DNA of 64,000 nucleotides from assembly GCA_040752195.1 (NCBI GenBank), contig JBFMFC010000001.1, positions 122,647 to 186,646 of the forward strand, in the 5' to 3' direction. How positions within the stretch are numbered: position 1 is the stretch's first letter; each line of letters opens with the position of its first letter. Of this stretch, positions 52,134 through 61,600 are shown one piece after another. Origin of the DNA: DSNY01 sp040752195. GTDB taxonomy: Bacteria; Pseudomonadota; Gammaproteobacteria; Burkholderiales; Burkholderiaceae_F. The translations under genes were made by a program, and so were the position numbers. A model generated the notes under the pieces. It did no database searches. It was not told the origin of the DNA and saw only the letters and a program-made list of their open reading frames with translations.

Positions 52134-53519
52134 ATGCATCCGCCGATCGACGCATCGATCTTCAAGGCCTACGACATCCGCGGCATCGTCGATCGCACGC
52201 TGACCGTCGATGCGGTGCGCGCGATCGGCTCGGCGCTGGGGTCGGAGGCGGTGGCGCGCAGCCAGCGCGAGATCGCGGTCGGCCGCGATGGGCGGCTTTC
52301 CGGGCCGCGCCTGCGCGATGCGCTGGTCGAAGGCATTCGCAGCACCGGCATCGCGGTCGCCGACATCGGCATGGTCACGACGCCGATGCTGTACTTCTCG
52401 ACGTTTCATCTGGGCACCGGCTCGGGCGTGTCGATCACCGGCAGCCACAACCCGCCCGAGTACAACGGCCTGAAGCTGATGCTGGCGGGGGCCGCGCTGT
52501 ACGGCGACGGGCTGCAGAAGCTGCGCGCGCGCATCGTCGAGGGCGATCTCGTTCGCGCGGACGCGCCCGGGGCGCTGCGCAGCGTTGACGTGACCGACGC
52601 GTACATCGCGCGCATCGCGGGCGACGTCAAGCTCGCGCGGCCGATGAAGATCGCGGTCGACTGCGGCAACGGCGTGGCCGGCGCGTTCGCGCCGAAGCTT
52701 TTTCGCGCGCTCGGCTGCGAGGTGATCGAGCTGTTCTGCGAAGTCGACGGCACGTTTCCGAACCATCACCCCGACCCCGCGCATCCGGAAAACCTGCAGG
52801 ACCTGATCCGCTGCCTGCGCGAGACCGATGCCGAGCTGGGGCTGGCGTTCGACGGCGACGGCGATCGGCTGGGCGTCGTGACCAAGGACGGCCGCATCAT
52901 CTGGCCCGACCGGCAGATGATGCTGTTCGCGCAGGGCGTGCTCGCCGAAGTGCCCGGCGCCGAGGTGATCTTCGACGTCAAATGCTCGCGCAAGCTCGCG
53001 CAGGTCATCCGCGCGCACGGCGGGCGGCCGACGATGTGGCGCACCGGACACTCGTTGATCAAGGCCAAGCTGGCCGAGACCGGCGCGCCGCTCGCCGGCG
53101 AGATGAGCGGGCACATCTTCTTCAAGCACCGCTGGTACGGCTTCGACGACGGGCTGTACGCGGGCGCGCGGCTGCTCGAACTGTTGAGCCGCACGGCCGA
53201 TCCGAGCGCCACGCTCAACGCGCTGCCCGATGCGGTCGCCACACCCGAGCTGCACGTCGAGACCGCCGAAGGCGAGAACTTCGCCCTCGTCGAACGCCTC
53301 AAGCGCGAAGCGCGCTTCGAGGGCGCGACCGAAGTGATCACGATCGACGGTGTGCGCGTCGAGTACCCGGACGGCTTCGGGCTCGCGCGGCCGTCGAACA
53401 CGACACCCGTGGTCGTGCTGCGCTTCGAGGCCGACGATGCGCGCGCGCTCGAACGCATCCAGTCGGACTTCCGGCGCGCGCTGCTCGCGGTCAAGCCGGA
53501 CGCCAAGCTGCCGTTCTGA
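52134..53519 (+). CDS. manB: Phosphomannomutase / phosphoglucomutase (AlgC/ManB type)
   Basis: A 461-residue alpha-D-phosphohexomutase: FKAYDIRGIVD, the phosphoserine S104 in ITGSHNPPEYNG, the Mg loop FDGDGDRLG, SGHIFFKHRWYGFDDG and the C-terminal RPSNTTPVVVLRFE. It converts mannose 6-phosphate to mannose 1-phosphate and probably also glucose 6-phosphate for GalU. It is divergent from manC; the 185 bp between them must carry both promoters. ATG at 52134 is the only reasonable start. Confidence 0.95.
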   Translation: MHPPIDASIFKAYDIRGIVDRTLTVDAVRAIGSALGSEAVARSQREIAVGRDGRLSGPRLRDALVEGIRSTGIAVADIGMVTTPMLYFSTFHLGTGSGVSITGSHNPPEYNGLKLMLAGAALYGDGLQKLRARIVEGDLVRADAPGALRSVDVTDAYIARIAGDVKLARPMKIAVDCGNGVAGAFAPKLFRALGCEVIELFCEVDGTFPNHHPDPAHPENLQDLIRCLRETDAELGLAFDGDGDRLGVVTKDGRIIWPDRQMMLFAQGVLAEVPGAEVIFDVKCSRKLAQVIRAHGGRPTMWRTGHSLIKAKLAETGAPLAGEMSGHIFFKHRWYGFDDGLYAGARLLELLSRTADPSATLNALPDAVATPELHVETAEGENFALVERLKREARFEGATEVITIDGVRVEYPDGFGLARPSNTTPVVVLRFEADDARALERIQSDFRRALLAVKPDAKLPF

Positions 53520-53543
53520 TCGTCCTTCGTTCGCGGGATATCG

Positions 53544-53861
53544 ATGACACCGAAGCTGAAACCGCTGGGCTGGCTGGCTGCCGCCTGGGCCGCGTTCGCG
53601 CTGGCCGCTTGCGGCAAACCCGAAGGTCCCGCCGAGAAGGTCGGGCGCGGCATCGACGAAGCCGTGCGCGCCGCCGGCGAGCGGCTGGAGCGGGCAGGTG
53701 AGGCGATCGAACGGCGCGCGAAGGACGCCGGCGAAGCCGTCGAGAGCGCGGCGCAGAAGACGGGTGAGGCGGTCGGCAAGGCGGTCGAGAAGACCGGCCA
53801 GGCGATCGGAAAGACCGGCGAGAAGATCCAGGACGCCGCCCGCGACGCGCGCAAGCCGTAG
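53544..53861 (+). CDS. Small putative lipoprotein with amphipathic repeats
   Basis: A 105-residue protein with a signal peptide of about 21 residues and the lipobox LAAC (Cys22), followed by a long, highly charged helix with repeating Ala/Glu/Lys/Gly units (KTGEAVGKAVEKTGQAIGKT), like 11-residue repeats of LEA-type or apolipoprotein-like helices. I do not know its function. It lies 24 nt after manB and 13 nt before waaC in the same direction, so it is probably co-transcribed. Confidence 0.72.
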   Translation: MTPKLKPLGWLAAAWAAFALAACGKPEGPAEKVGRGIDEAVRAAGERLERAGEAIERRAKDAGEAVESAAQKTGEAVGKAVEKTGQAIGKTGEKIQDAARDARKP

Positions 53862-53874
53862 CGCTCGCGTACGA

Positions 53875-54864
53875 ATGCCAACCGCGCCGCGCGTGCTGAT
53901 CGTCAAGACCTCGTCGATGGGCGACGTGGTGCACGCGCTGCCGATGGTGTCCGACATCGCGCGAGCGCACCCGGGCGCGACGATCGACTGGGTCGTCGAA
54001 GAGGGCTTTGCGGCGATTCCACGGCTGCATCCGGCGGTGGCGCGCGTGATCCCGGTCGCGGTGCGGCGCTGGCGCAAGCGCTTCGCTGCGCCGGGCACGT
54101 GGCGCGAGTGGCGCGCGGCAAAGGCCGCGCTGCGCGCGCAGCGCTACGACCGCATCGTCGACTGCCAGGGACTGATCAAGAGCGCGTGGCTCGCACGCCG
54201 CGCACGCGGTCCGGTTGCGGGGCCGGACGCGGCGTCGGCGCGCGAGCCGCTCGCGGCATGCCTGTACGCGCAGCGGATCCGCGTGCCGCAGCCGCTGCAC
54301 GCGATCGAGCGCAATCGGCGGATCGGGGCTGCGGCGCTCGGCTACACGGCGGACGGTGCGCCGCGTTTCGGCTTGCGCCCGCCCGCGCTCGAAGGCGAAC
54401 TGCACGCGCTCGTCGGCGGGCGCGACTACGCGGTGCTGCTGACCAACGCCAGCCGCGCGACCAAGCTGTGGCCCGACGAGCGCTGGGCCACGGTCGAAGC
54501 GTGGCTGGCGGCGCGCGGGCTGCGTTCGCTGCTGTTCTGGGGATCGGACGAAGAGGGTGTCCGCACCTGCGCGCGCGCGGCCGGAATGCGCGACGCCGAA
54601 GTCGCGCCGCGCGCGCCGCTCGATGCGATCGCCGCGGCGCTCGCGGGCGCGCGAGTCGTCGTCGGGCTAGACACCGGCCTGTCGCATCTGGCCGCGGCGG
54701 TCGGCGCGCCGACCGTGGGCATCTACTGCGACTACGACCCGGGGCTCGCCGGGATCACCGGCGATGCGCCGTGCGAAAGCCTGGGCGGCGTGGGCCGCGC
54801 GCCGAGCACCGACGAGGTGATCGCTGCAATCGAACGCGTGCTCGCGACGAGCAGCGCGCGATGA
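53875..54864 (+). CDS. waaC: LPS heptosyltransferase I
   Basis: A 329-residue GT9 glycosyltransferase that adds the first L,D-heptose to Kdo of the inner core, using the ADP-heptose made by the genes at 0.5-5.8 kb. Diagnostic blocks are VLIVKTSSMGDVVHALP, IDWVVEEGFA, LTNASRATKLWPDERW and VGLDTGLSHLAAAVGAPTVG. The ATG at 53875 begins directly at the fold; frame upstream overlaps the lipoprotein gene. The stop overlaps the waaA start by 4 bp (ATGA). Confidence 0.94.
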   Translation: MPTAPRVLIVKTSSMGDVVHALPMVSDIARAHPGATIDWVVEEGFAAIPRLHPAVARVIPVAVRRWRKRFAAPGTWREWRAAKAALRAQRYDRIVDCQGLIKSAWLARRARGPVAGPDAASAREPLAACLYAQRIRVPQPLHAIERNRRIGAAALGYTADGAPRFGLRPPALEGELHALVGGRDYAVLLTNASRATKLWPDERWATVEAWLAARGLRSLLFWGSDEEGVRTCARAAGMRDAEVAPRAPLDAIAAALAGARVVVGLDTGLSHLAAAVGAPTVGIYCDYDPGLAGITGDAPCESLGGVGRAPSTDEVIAAIERVLATSSAR

Positions 54865-56198
54865 GCGAGCGCGCCGCGCGCCGGCTGTACTCCGCGGCGT
54901 GGTTCGCAGGGTTGCCCTTCGTGGCAGCGTACCTGCTGTGGCGCAGCCTGCGCCAGCGCGAGTACCTGGCGCACTGGGGCGAACGCTTCCTCGGCCGCGG
55001 TCCGCGCGTCGAGGGCGATGCGCCCGTCGTCTGGGTGCACGCGGTGTCGGTGGGCGAAACGCGCGCGGCGCAGCCGTTGATCGAATCGCTCGCGAACGCG
55101 CATCCCGAACTTCGGTTCGTGCTGACGCACATGACGCCGACCGGCCGCGCGGTCGGCGAAGGCATCGCGCGCGCGTTGCCCGGGCGCGTCGTGCAGCGCT
55201 ATCTGCCGTACGACCTGCCGTCGGCGGTGCGGCGCTTTCTGCGCGACGCGCGGCCGCGCATCGGGATCGTGCTCGAGACGGAGGTCTGGCCGAACCTGCT
55301 CTTCGCCGCGCGCGACGCGGGCGTTCCGATGCTGCTCGTCAACGCGCGGCTGTCGGCGAAGTCGCTCGCCGCGGCGCAGCGCTGGCCCGCGCTCGTGCGC
55401 GCTGCCGTCGCGTGCTTCGCGCGCATCGCCGCACAGACCGCGGCCGATCGCGACCGCATCGCGCAGCTGTACGCCGGGCCGATCGACGTGATCGGCAACC
55501 TGAAGTTCGACCTCGCGCCGTCCGAAGACCTGCTGAAACGCGGCCGCACGCTGCGCGCAAGCCTCGGCAACCGCCCGGTGTGGCTCTTCGCCAGCACCCG
55601 CGAAGGCGAGGAGCCCCTCCTCCTCGCCGCCGCCAAAAAATTGGCCAAAAAATTGGGGTCAGACACCATTTTCCGGAAATTGGTGTCTGACCCCATTTTG
55701 TTGTTCGTGCCGCGGCATCCGCAGCGGTTCGACGAGGTGGCGCAACTGCTTGCCACGAGCGGGCTGCGGGTGGCGCGGCGCTCGGCGTTCGGTGCGGCCT
55801 GGCCGCAGCGGATCGAAGCCGACGCGTTGCTCGGTGATTCGATGGGCGAGATGGCGATGTACTACGCGGCGGCGGACGTCGCGCTGATCGGGGGCAGCCT
55901 GAAACCGCTGGGCGGGCAGAACCTGATCGAAGCGTGCGCGTGCGGCTGTCCGGTCGTGGTCGGCCCGCACATGTTCAACTTCGAGCAGGCCACGCGCGAT
56001 GCGCTTGACGCGGGCGCGGCGATCCAGGTCGGCGACGCTGAAGCGGCGCTGCGGACGATGGCCGAACTGACCAGCGATTCAGCCCGGCTCGAATCGATGC
56101 GCGCCGCCGCGCTGCGCTTCGCGCAGGCGCACCGCGGCGCAACGGCGCGGGCCGCCGCGATCGTCGAGGAACTGCTCAGCGCGCCAGCAGCGCGTTGA
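54861..56198 (+). CDS. waaA: Kdo transferase WaaA with an in-frame repeat-encoded loop
   Basis: A 445-residue GT30 enzyme that transfers Kdo from CMP-Kdo to lipid IVA. An N-terminal membrane anchor (residues 12-28) is followed by HAVSVGETRAAQPLIE, the catalytic LETEVWPNLL, GNLKFDLAPS and GGSLKPLGGQNLIEACACG. Residues about 258-281 (AKKLAKKLGSDTIFRKLVSD... region) are coded by a 12-bp tandem duplication plus the dispersed repeat D, set between the conserved STREGEE and VPRHPQRF. The reading frame is kept. Its end overlaps the tolC end by 23 bp. Confidence 0.94.
   Translation: MSERAARRLYSAAWFAGLPFVAAYLLWRSLRQREYLAHWGERFLGRGPRVEGDAPVVWVHAVSVGETRAAQPLIESLANAHPELRFVLTHMTPTGRAVGEGIARALPGRVVQRYLPYDLPSAVRRFLRDARPRIGIVLETEVWPNLLFAARDAGVPMLLVNARLSAKSLAAAQRWPALVRAAVACFARIAAQTAADRDRIAQLYAGPIDVIGNLKFDLAPSEDLLKRGRTLRASLGNRPVWLFASTREGEEPLLLAAAKKLAKKLGSDTIFRKLVSDPILLFVPRHPQRFDEVAQLLATSGLRVARRSAFGAAWPQRIEADALLGDSMGEMAMYYAAADVALIGGSLKPLGGQNLIEACACGCPVVVGPHMFNFEQATRDALDAGAAIQVGDAEAALRTMAELTSDSARLESMRAAALRFAQAHRGATARAAAIVEELLSAPAAR
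55632..55699. repeat. Full inverted repeat D (15-bp arms, 12-nt spacer) with a 12-bp tandem duplication, inside waaA
   Basis: GCCAAAAAATTG occurs twice in tandem (55632-55643, 55644-55655), then perfect arms TGGGGTCAGACACCA (55654-55668) and TGGTGTCTGACCCCA (55681-55695) around spacer TTTTCCGGAAAT. It is fully translated on the plus strand as part of waaA. Architecture equals repeat C (15-12-15). Confidence 0.92.
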
Positions 56199-57513
56199 TC
56201 GCCTCGAGGTCCTTCTCGTCGAGCGCGCCGACGGCGGACTTCAGCCGCAGCGCGTTGACGAGGAAGTCGTAGCGCGCCTTTTTCAGGTCGCGCTGCGTGT
56301 TGAACAACTGCGTCGTTGCGTTGAGCACGTCGAGATTGATCCGCACGCCGACCTGGTAGCCGAGCCGGGTGGAATCGAGCTGGCTCTTGGCCGACACTTC
56401 GGCGGATTCGAGCGCGCGAACCTGCGCCAGCCCGAAGTCGACGCCGGTGAAAGCCTGCCGCGCACCCTGCGCGGCGTTGCGGCGGGCGGACTCGAGGTCC
56501 TGGCGCGCGCGCTCCTCGCTGGCGAGCGCTTCGCGCACGCGGCTCTGGATCAAGCCGCCGCTGTAGAGCGGGATGTTCAATTGCACGCCGATGCGCGAGT
56601 CGCGGAAGGTGCTCGACGTGTCGGAAGTAAGGCTGCCGCTGGTGCGCGACTGGCTGACGGAGGCGGTGAGGTCGAGCGTCGGATAGTGCCCGTGCCGGCT
56701 GCGCGTGGTCTCGAGCTGTGCGATCTGGGCGGCCGCGCGCGCGATCGCCACGCCGTGGCTCGACTCCTCGGCGCGCTTGGCCCAGGCCTCGACGTCGGCC
56801 GGCTGCGGCGCGGCGAGCTGCGGCGCGTCGCGCAGCGGCAGCAGGCTGTCGCCGGCGTCGCGGCCGATGATCGCGCGCAGCGCGTTGCGCTTGACGATCA
56901 GATCGCCGCGCGCGACCTGCTCCTGCGCGGCGATCTGGTCGAAGCGCGCCTGCGCTTCGTGCGTGTCGACGATCGTCTTGGTGCCGACCTCGAATTCGCG
57001 CTTGGCCTGCGCGAGCTGCTCGGCGGTGGCCTTCTTGCTCGCTTCGATCGCGGTGAGCGCGTCCTGCGCGGCGAGCACGTCGAAGTACGCCTGGGTGACG
57101 CGCAGGATCAGATCCTGCCGCGCCTGCGCGAGCTGCGCCTCGCTCGACTGCACGGCGAGCTTCGCCTGCGATAGCGCGTCCAGGTTCTGCGGCCGATAGA
57201 TCGGCATCGTCAGTTGCAGCGACGGTCCCCACGAGTTGAACGAGTTCGACACGTTGGGTGTGGAGGAGTCCTGCCAGATCTGGCTGTAGCCGACGGCGGC
57301 GCCGACGTTCGGCAGCAGCGCCGAACGCGCCTGCGGTTCGCGCTCGCGCGCCGCCTGGTTGGCGAAGCGGGCCGACGCGTACACGGGATCGTTGGCGAGC
57401 GCGTCGCGGTAGATCGACAGCAGATCGTTCTTCTGCGCGGCCGCGCCGCCCGCGGCGAGCAGCAGCGAAGCGGCGACCGCCGCCGCGAGGATCCTGTTGC
57501 TTGTCATGTGCAT
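56176..57513 (-). CDS. tolC: TolC-family outer-membrane efflux protein
   Basis: A 445-residue OEP-family protein with a signal peptide of about 26 residues, cleaved near GGAAAQ. It shows the two internal repeats of the family, with long coiled-coil helices (DALSQAKLAVQSSEAQLAQA and EERARQDLESARRNAAQG) and the beta-strand parts LQLTMPIY and VQLNIPLYSGG. It would form the trimeric channel for RND pumps or type I secretion. It may serve the RND system at 58679-63022 or be the general TolC of the cell. Two in-frame ATGs (57513 and 57507) exist. Confidence 0.9.
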   Translation of the reverse strand: MHMTSNRILAAAVAASLLLAAGGAAAQKNDLLSIYRDALANDPVYASARFANQAAREREPQARSALLPNVGAAVGYSQIWQDSSTPNVSNSFNSWGPSLQLTMPIYRPQNLDALSQAKLAVQSSEAQLAQARQDLILRVTQAYFDVLAAQDALTAIEASKKATAEQLAQAKREFEVGTKTIVDTHEAQARFDQIAAQEQVARGDLIVKRNALRAIIGRDAGDSLLPLRDAPQLAAPQPADVEAWAKRAEESSHGVAIARAAAQIAQLETTRSRHGHYPTLDLTASVSQSRTSGSLTSDTSSTFRDSRIGVQLNIPLYSGGLIQSRVREALASEERARQDLESARRNAAQGARQAFTGVDFGLAQVRALESAEVSAKSQLDSTRLGYQVGVRINLDVLNATTQLFNTQRDLKKARYDFLVNALRLKSAVGALDEKDLEAINALLAR

Positions 57514-57538
57514 GACGCTTCTCTCCGCCCGAAAGGGT

Positions 57539-57862
57539 CTAGTACGTCGGCATCGCCGGATCGACCTGGCGCGCCCACGCGTCGACGCCGCCGGTCAGGT
57601 TGTACACGTCCGCAAAGCCCTGGTGCATCAGGAACCTCGTCACGTGCGCGCTGCGGTTGCCGTGGTGGCAGACGCAGACGATCGGGCGATCGCGGTCGAG
57701 CTCGCCGACGCGCACGGGCAGCGCGCGCATCGGGATCAGTCGCGAGCCCTCGATCCGGCAGATCTCGAACTCCCACGGCTCGCGCACGTCGAGCAGCAGC
57801 GGCTTCGGACGCGCTTCGTCGTGCAGCCACCTTGCCAGCTCGGACGCGGTCACGCTTTTCAT
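57539..57862 (-). CDS. Rhodanese-like sulfurtransferase domain protein
   Basis: A 107-residue single-domain rhodanese. LLLDVREPWEFEICRIEGS is the family N-terminal motif, and the active Cys lies in the loop VCHHGNRSA. The ending FADVYNLTGGVDAWA is typical of the GlpE/YgaP-type domain. Its ATG overlaps the stop of the upstream methyltransferase (ATGA). In betaproteobacteria it commonly sits between pcm and tolC; the biological role is not settled. Confidence 0.88.
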   Translation of the reverse strand: MKSVTASELARWLHDEARPKPLLLDVREPWEFEICRIEGSRLIPMRALPVRVGELDRDRPIVCVCHHGNRSAHVTRFLMHQGFADVYNLTGGVDAWARQVDPAMPTY

Positions 57863-58575
57863 CAGAACCGGAAGGCCGATGGTCGCCACGCGTTGCGCAG
57901 GAACTTGACGTTGGTCTCGAATAGTTCCAGCGTGTCGTAGCCGGCGTCGGTGACTCGCGTCACCATCTGCGCGGTCATCACCGGCGGCTCGCCGACGATC
58001 GCGAAGAGCCGGCCGCCGATCTTCAACTGTTCGGTCATCCCGGGCGGCAGCGCGGGCAGCCCGCCGGACACGATGATCACGTCGTACGGCGCGCGTGCCG
58101 CCCAGCCGCGCGCGCCGTCGCCGAGTTCGACGCGCACGTTGCGCACGCCGGCGCGCGCCAGATTGGCCTCGCCAAAGCGCTTGAGCCGCTCGTCGATCTC
58201 GATCGACAAGACGTGAAGCGCCTTGTGCGCGGCGAGCGCGGCCATGTAACCGGACCCGGTGCCGATCTCGAGCACGTGCTCGTGCGGGCGGATGCCGAGT
58301 TCCTGCAGGATGCGGGCCTCGACCTTCGGCGCGAACATCGACTCGCCGCTGTCGTAGACGGCGCCGTCGACCTCGATCCGCAGCGGGATCTCCAGGTCGG
58401 CGAACGCGAGCCGGCGATAGGCCGGAGGAACGAACTCCTCGCGCTTCACGACGAACAACAGGTCGAGCACCGACTGGTCGAGCACCTCCCAGGTCCGGAT
58501 CTGCTGCTCGACCATGTTGTAGCGCGCGCGCTCGACGTCGAACGAGTCGCGGGCAACGGCGGTGACGGCGTGCAT
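57862..58575 (-). CDS. pcm: Protein-L-isoaspartate O-methyltransferase family protein
   Basis: A 237-residue SAM-dependent methyltransferase of the PCMT family: MVEQQIRTWEVLD at the N-terminus, HVLEIGTGSGYMAALAA (motif I), and VSGGLPALPPG. The canonical isoaspartate-repair enzyme has GTGSGYQ and a VTAAA motif; here these read GTGSGYM and VSGGL, so this paralogue common next to rhodanese and tolC may have another substrate. Located in the cytosol. The start at 58575 is the only good ATG. Confidence 0.82.
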   Translation of the reverse strand: MHAVTAVARDSFDVERARYNMVEQQIRTWEVLDQSVLDLLFVVKREEFVPPAYRRLAFADLEIPLRIEVDGAVYDSGESMFAPKVEARILQELGIRPHEHVLEIGTGSGYMAALAAHKALHVLSIEIDERLKRFGEANLARAGVRNVRVELGDGARGWAARAPYDVIIVSGGLPALPPGMTEQLKIGGRLFAIVGEPPVMTAQMVTRVTDAGYDTLELFETNVKFLRNAWRPSAFRF

Positions 58576-58678
58576 GGCGGAGTGTTGTTGGTCTGCTCGA
58601 ACGAGCCGGCGCGGATTCTAACAACCGGCCCCGCGGCGAACGTCGCGTTTCGTACCCGGATTCCTGCGCTCCGTCGCG

Positions 58679-61600
58679 TCAGTCGTCGAGCTTCGCCGCG
58701 GGTGCCCGAGCGGCGACGGCCGCGCCGCCCGCGCGCCTGCGCGCGGCCCATTGCGCGAAGTCGTCCAGATAGCTGTAGATCACCGGAACGACGACTAGCG
58801 TCAGCAGGCTCGACGTGACGATGCCGCCGATGACCGCCTGCCCCATCGGCGCGCGCTGCTCGCTGCCTTCGGTCAGCCCGAGCGCGAGCGGGATCATGCC
58901 GAAGATCATCGCCAGCGTGGTCATCAGGATCGGCCGCAGCCGCACGCGCGCCGCTTCGAGCAGCGCTTCGGTGCGGGCGAGCGGGGCGTTGCCCGCGTTT
59001 TCGTAGACGTTGCCGGCGCGCGCCTGGTTGGCGAAATCGACCAGCAGGATCGCGTTCTTGGTCACCAGGCCCATCAGCATGATGAAGCCGATGATCGAGA
59101 AGATGTTCAGCGTCGAGCCGAACGCGAGCAGCGCGAGAAACACGCCGATCAGCGTCAGCGGCAGCGAGCTCATGATCGCGATCGGCTGCAGGAAGCTGCG
59201 GAACTGCGACGCCAGGATCATGTAGATGAACGCGATCGCCATCACCAGTGCCGAGACCGCGTAGCCGAAGCTCTCGGCCATGTCCCTGGTCGAGCCGCCC
59301 ATCACGAAGCGGTAGCCCGGTTTCCAGTCGATCCCGGCGAGCGCCTTCTGGATGTCGCGGCTCACGTCGCCGGCCGAGCGGCCGTAGACGTTGGCGGTCA
59401 GCTCGACCTCGCGCGTCAGATCGCGCCGGTTGATCTGCGAGGCGCCGAGGGTCGGCACGAGATCGACGATCTGCCGCAGGGCGACGACTTTCGGGCTGCC
59501 GTCGGCGTTCACGTGGCTGCTCGTGATCGTCAGCCGCTCGAGATCGGCATTGGTCGCGCGCTGGCCGGGCGGCAGCCGCACCATCACGTTGTAGTTCTCG
59601 TCGTCGGGGCCGCGCCAGGTGGTCGTTTCGTCGCCGGCGAGCAGCGGGCGCAGCGCCGCGCCGATTCGCTCGACGCCGACGCCGAGGTCACCGGCCAGAT
59701 CGCGGTCGATCACCAGGTCGACGGTCGGCCGCGCCGGCCGCAGGCTCGAATCGAGGTCGACCAGGCCCGGGATCCGCGCGAGCCGCCGCAGCGCCTCGTC
59801 GTTGTAGCGCGCCAGTTGCTTCAGGTCCGGCCCCTGCAGCGACACGACGAGGATCTTGCGCTGCGCGACCGGGTCCATCACGCCGACGTGCGTGACCTCG
59901 ATGCCGGCGATGCGCGCCAGCCGCTCGCGCATCGGCTGCGCGAGCTGCGCCTGGTTGCGGCTGCGCTCGGCGCGCGGCTTGAGCTTGACGTAGACGGTCG
60001 CCGCGTTCTTCGCCTGCACGGCGCCGGTGTTGATCGTCGCGTACGTGTACAGCACCTCCGGGAGCTCGCGCAGCGCCGCGTCGACCTGGCGCGCCTTGGC
60101 GACGGTCGCTTCGAGCGAACTGCCCTCGGGTGTGCGGAAGTTGACCTGCGACTCGCCGAAGTCGGCCTGCGGAACGAACTCGGTGCCGAGCAGCGGCACC
60201 AGCGCGAAGCTGCCGACGAACACGGTGATCGCGATTGCCAGCGTCTTGCCGCGATGCGCGAGCGCCCACTCGAGCAGCACGTGGTAGATCTCGCCGAGGC
60301 GGGCGGTCGCGCGTTCGAAGCGGTCGAGCAGCCAACCGAGCCAGCCGAACCAGCGCCCGCGCGGCTTGACGCCGTGGACCGCGGGGTCGTACCAGACCGA
60401 CGACAGCATCGGGTCGAGCGTGAACGACACGAGCAGCGAGATGAGCACCGCGGCGACGACGGTGATGCCGAACTGGTGGAAGAACCGCCCGATGATCCCG
60501 CCCATGAAGCCGACCGGCAGGAACACGGCGACGATCGACAGCGTGGTCGCCAGCACCGCCAGCCCGATCTCCTGGGTGCCGACGAGCGCGGCCTCGCGCG
60601 GCGGCTTGCCCAGCGCGCCGTGCCGCACGATGTTCTCGCGCACGACGATCGCGTCGTCGATCAGCAGCCCGATCGACAGCGACAGCGCCATCAGCGTCAG
60701 CATGTTCAGCGTGAAGCCGAATGCGTACATCACGAGGAAGGTGCCGATCACCGAGATCGGCAACGTCAGCCCCGTGATCACCGTCGAACGCCACGAGCCG
60801 ATGAACAGGAACACGATCAGGATCGTCAGCAGTCCTCCTTCGATCATCGTGCGCGCGACGTTCGACACGGCGGTGCGGATCGGCGTCGACGAGTCCTTGA
60901 CGACCTCGAGCTGCACGTCGGGCGGCAGCTCGCGCTGCACCGCCGTCGCCGCCTTGCGGATCGAGTCGACGACGTCGATCGTGTTCTGCCCCTGCGCCTT
61001 GAGAACGTCGAGCGCGAGCGTCTCGCGGCCGTTGACGAGCGCCGCGGACTCCTGCTCCTGCTGGCCGTCGACGACGGCGGCGACCTGCGACAGATAGACG
61101 GGCTGGCCGCCCCGACGCGCGACGACGATGCGCTTGAAGTCGTCGGGCGTGCGTGCGCGCGCCTGGATCTGCACGACGCGCTCCTGCGCGGCCGAACGCA
61201 GCGCGCCGACCGGAAGCTCCTGGTTCTCGCCGCGCACCGCCGCGATCACCTGGTCGACGCCGATCGCCAGCGCCTCGAGCTGCACTGGGTTCAGGTAGAT
61301 CTGGATCTCGCGCTTGACGCCGCCGACGAGGTTGACCTGGCCGACGCCGCGTACGTTTTCGATCCGCTTCTTGACGATCTGGTCGGCGAGCGTGGTCAGC
61401 TCGCGCAGGCTGCGCGTGCCGGTCGAGGTCATCGCGATCGACACGATCGGCCGGTCGGCCGGATCGAAGCGCGTGATCTTCGGTTCCTTGACTTCGCGGC
61501 GGAAGGTCGCGCGGATCGCCGCGACCTTCTCGCGCACGTCCTGCGTGGCGGTGGCCGGGTCGACGGCGAGCTCGAACTCGGCGACCACGAGCGAGGTGCC

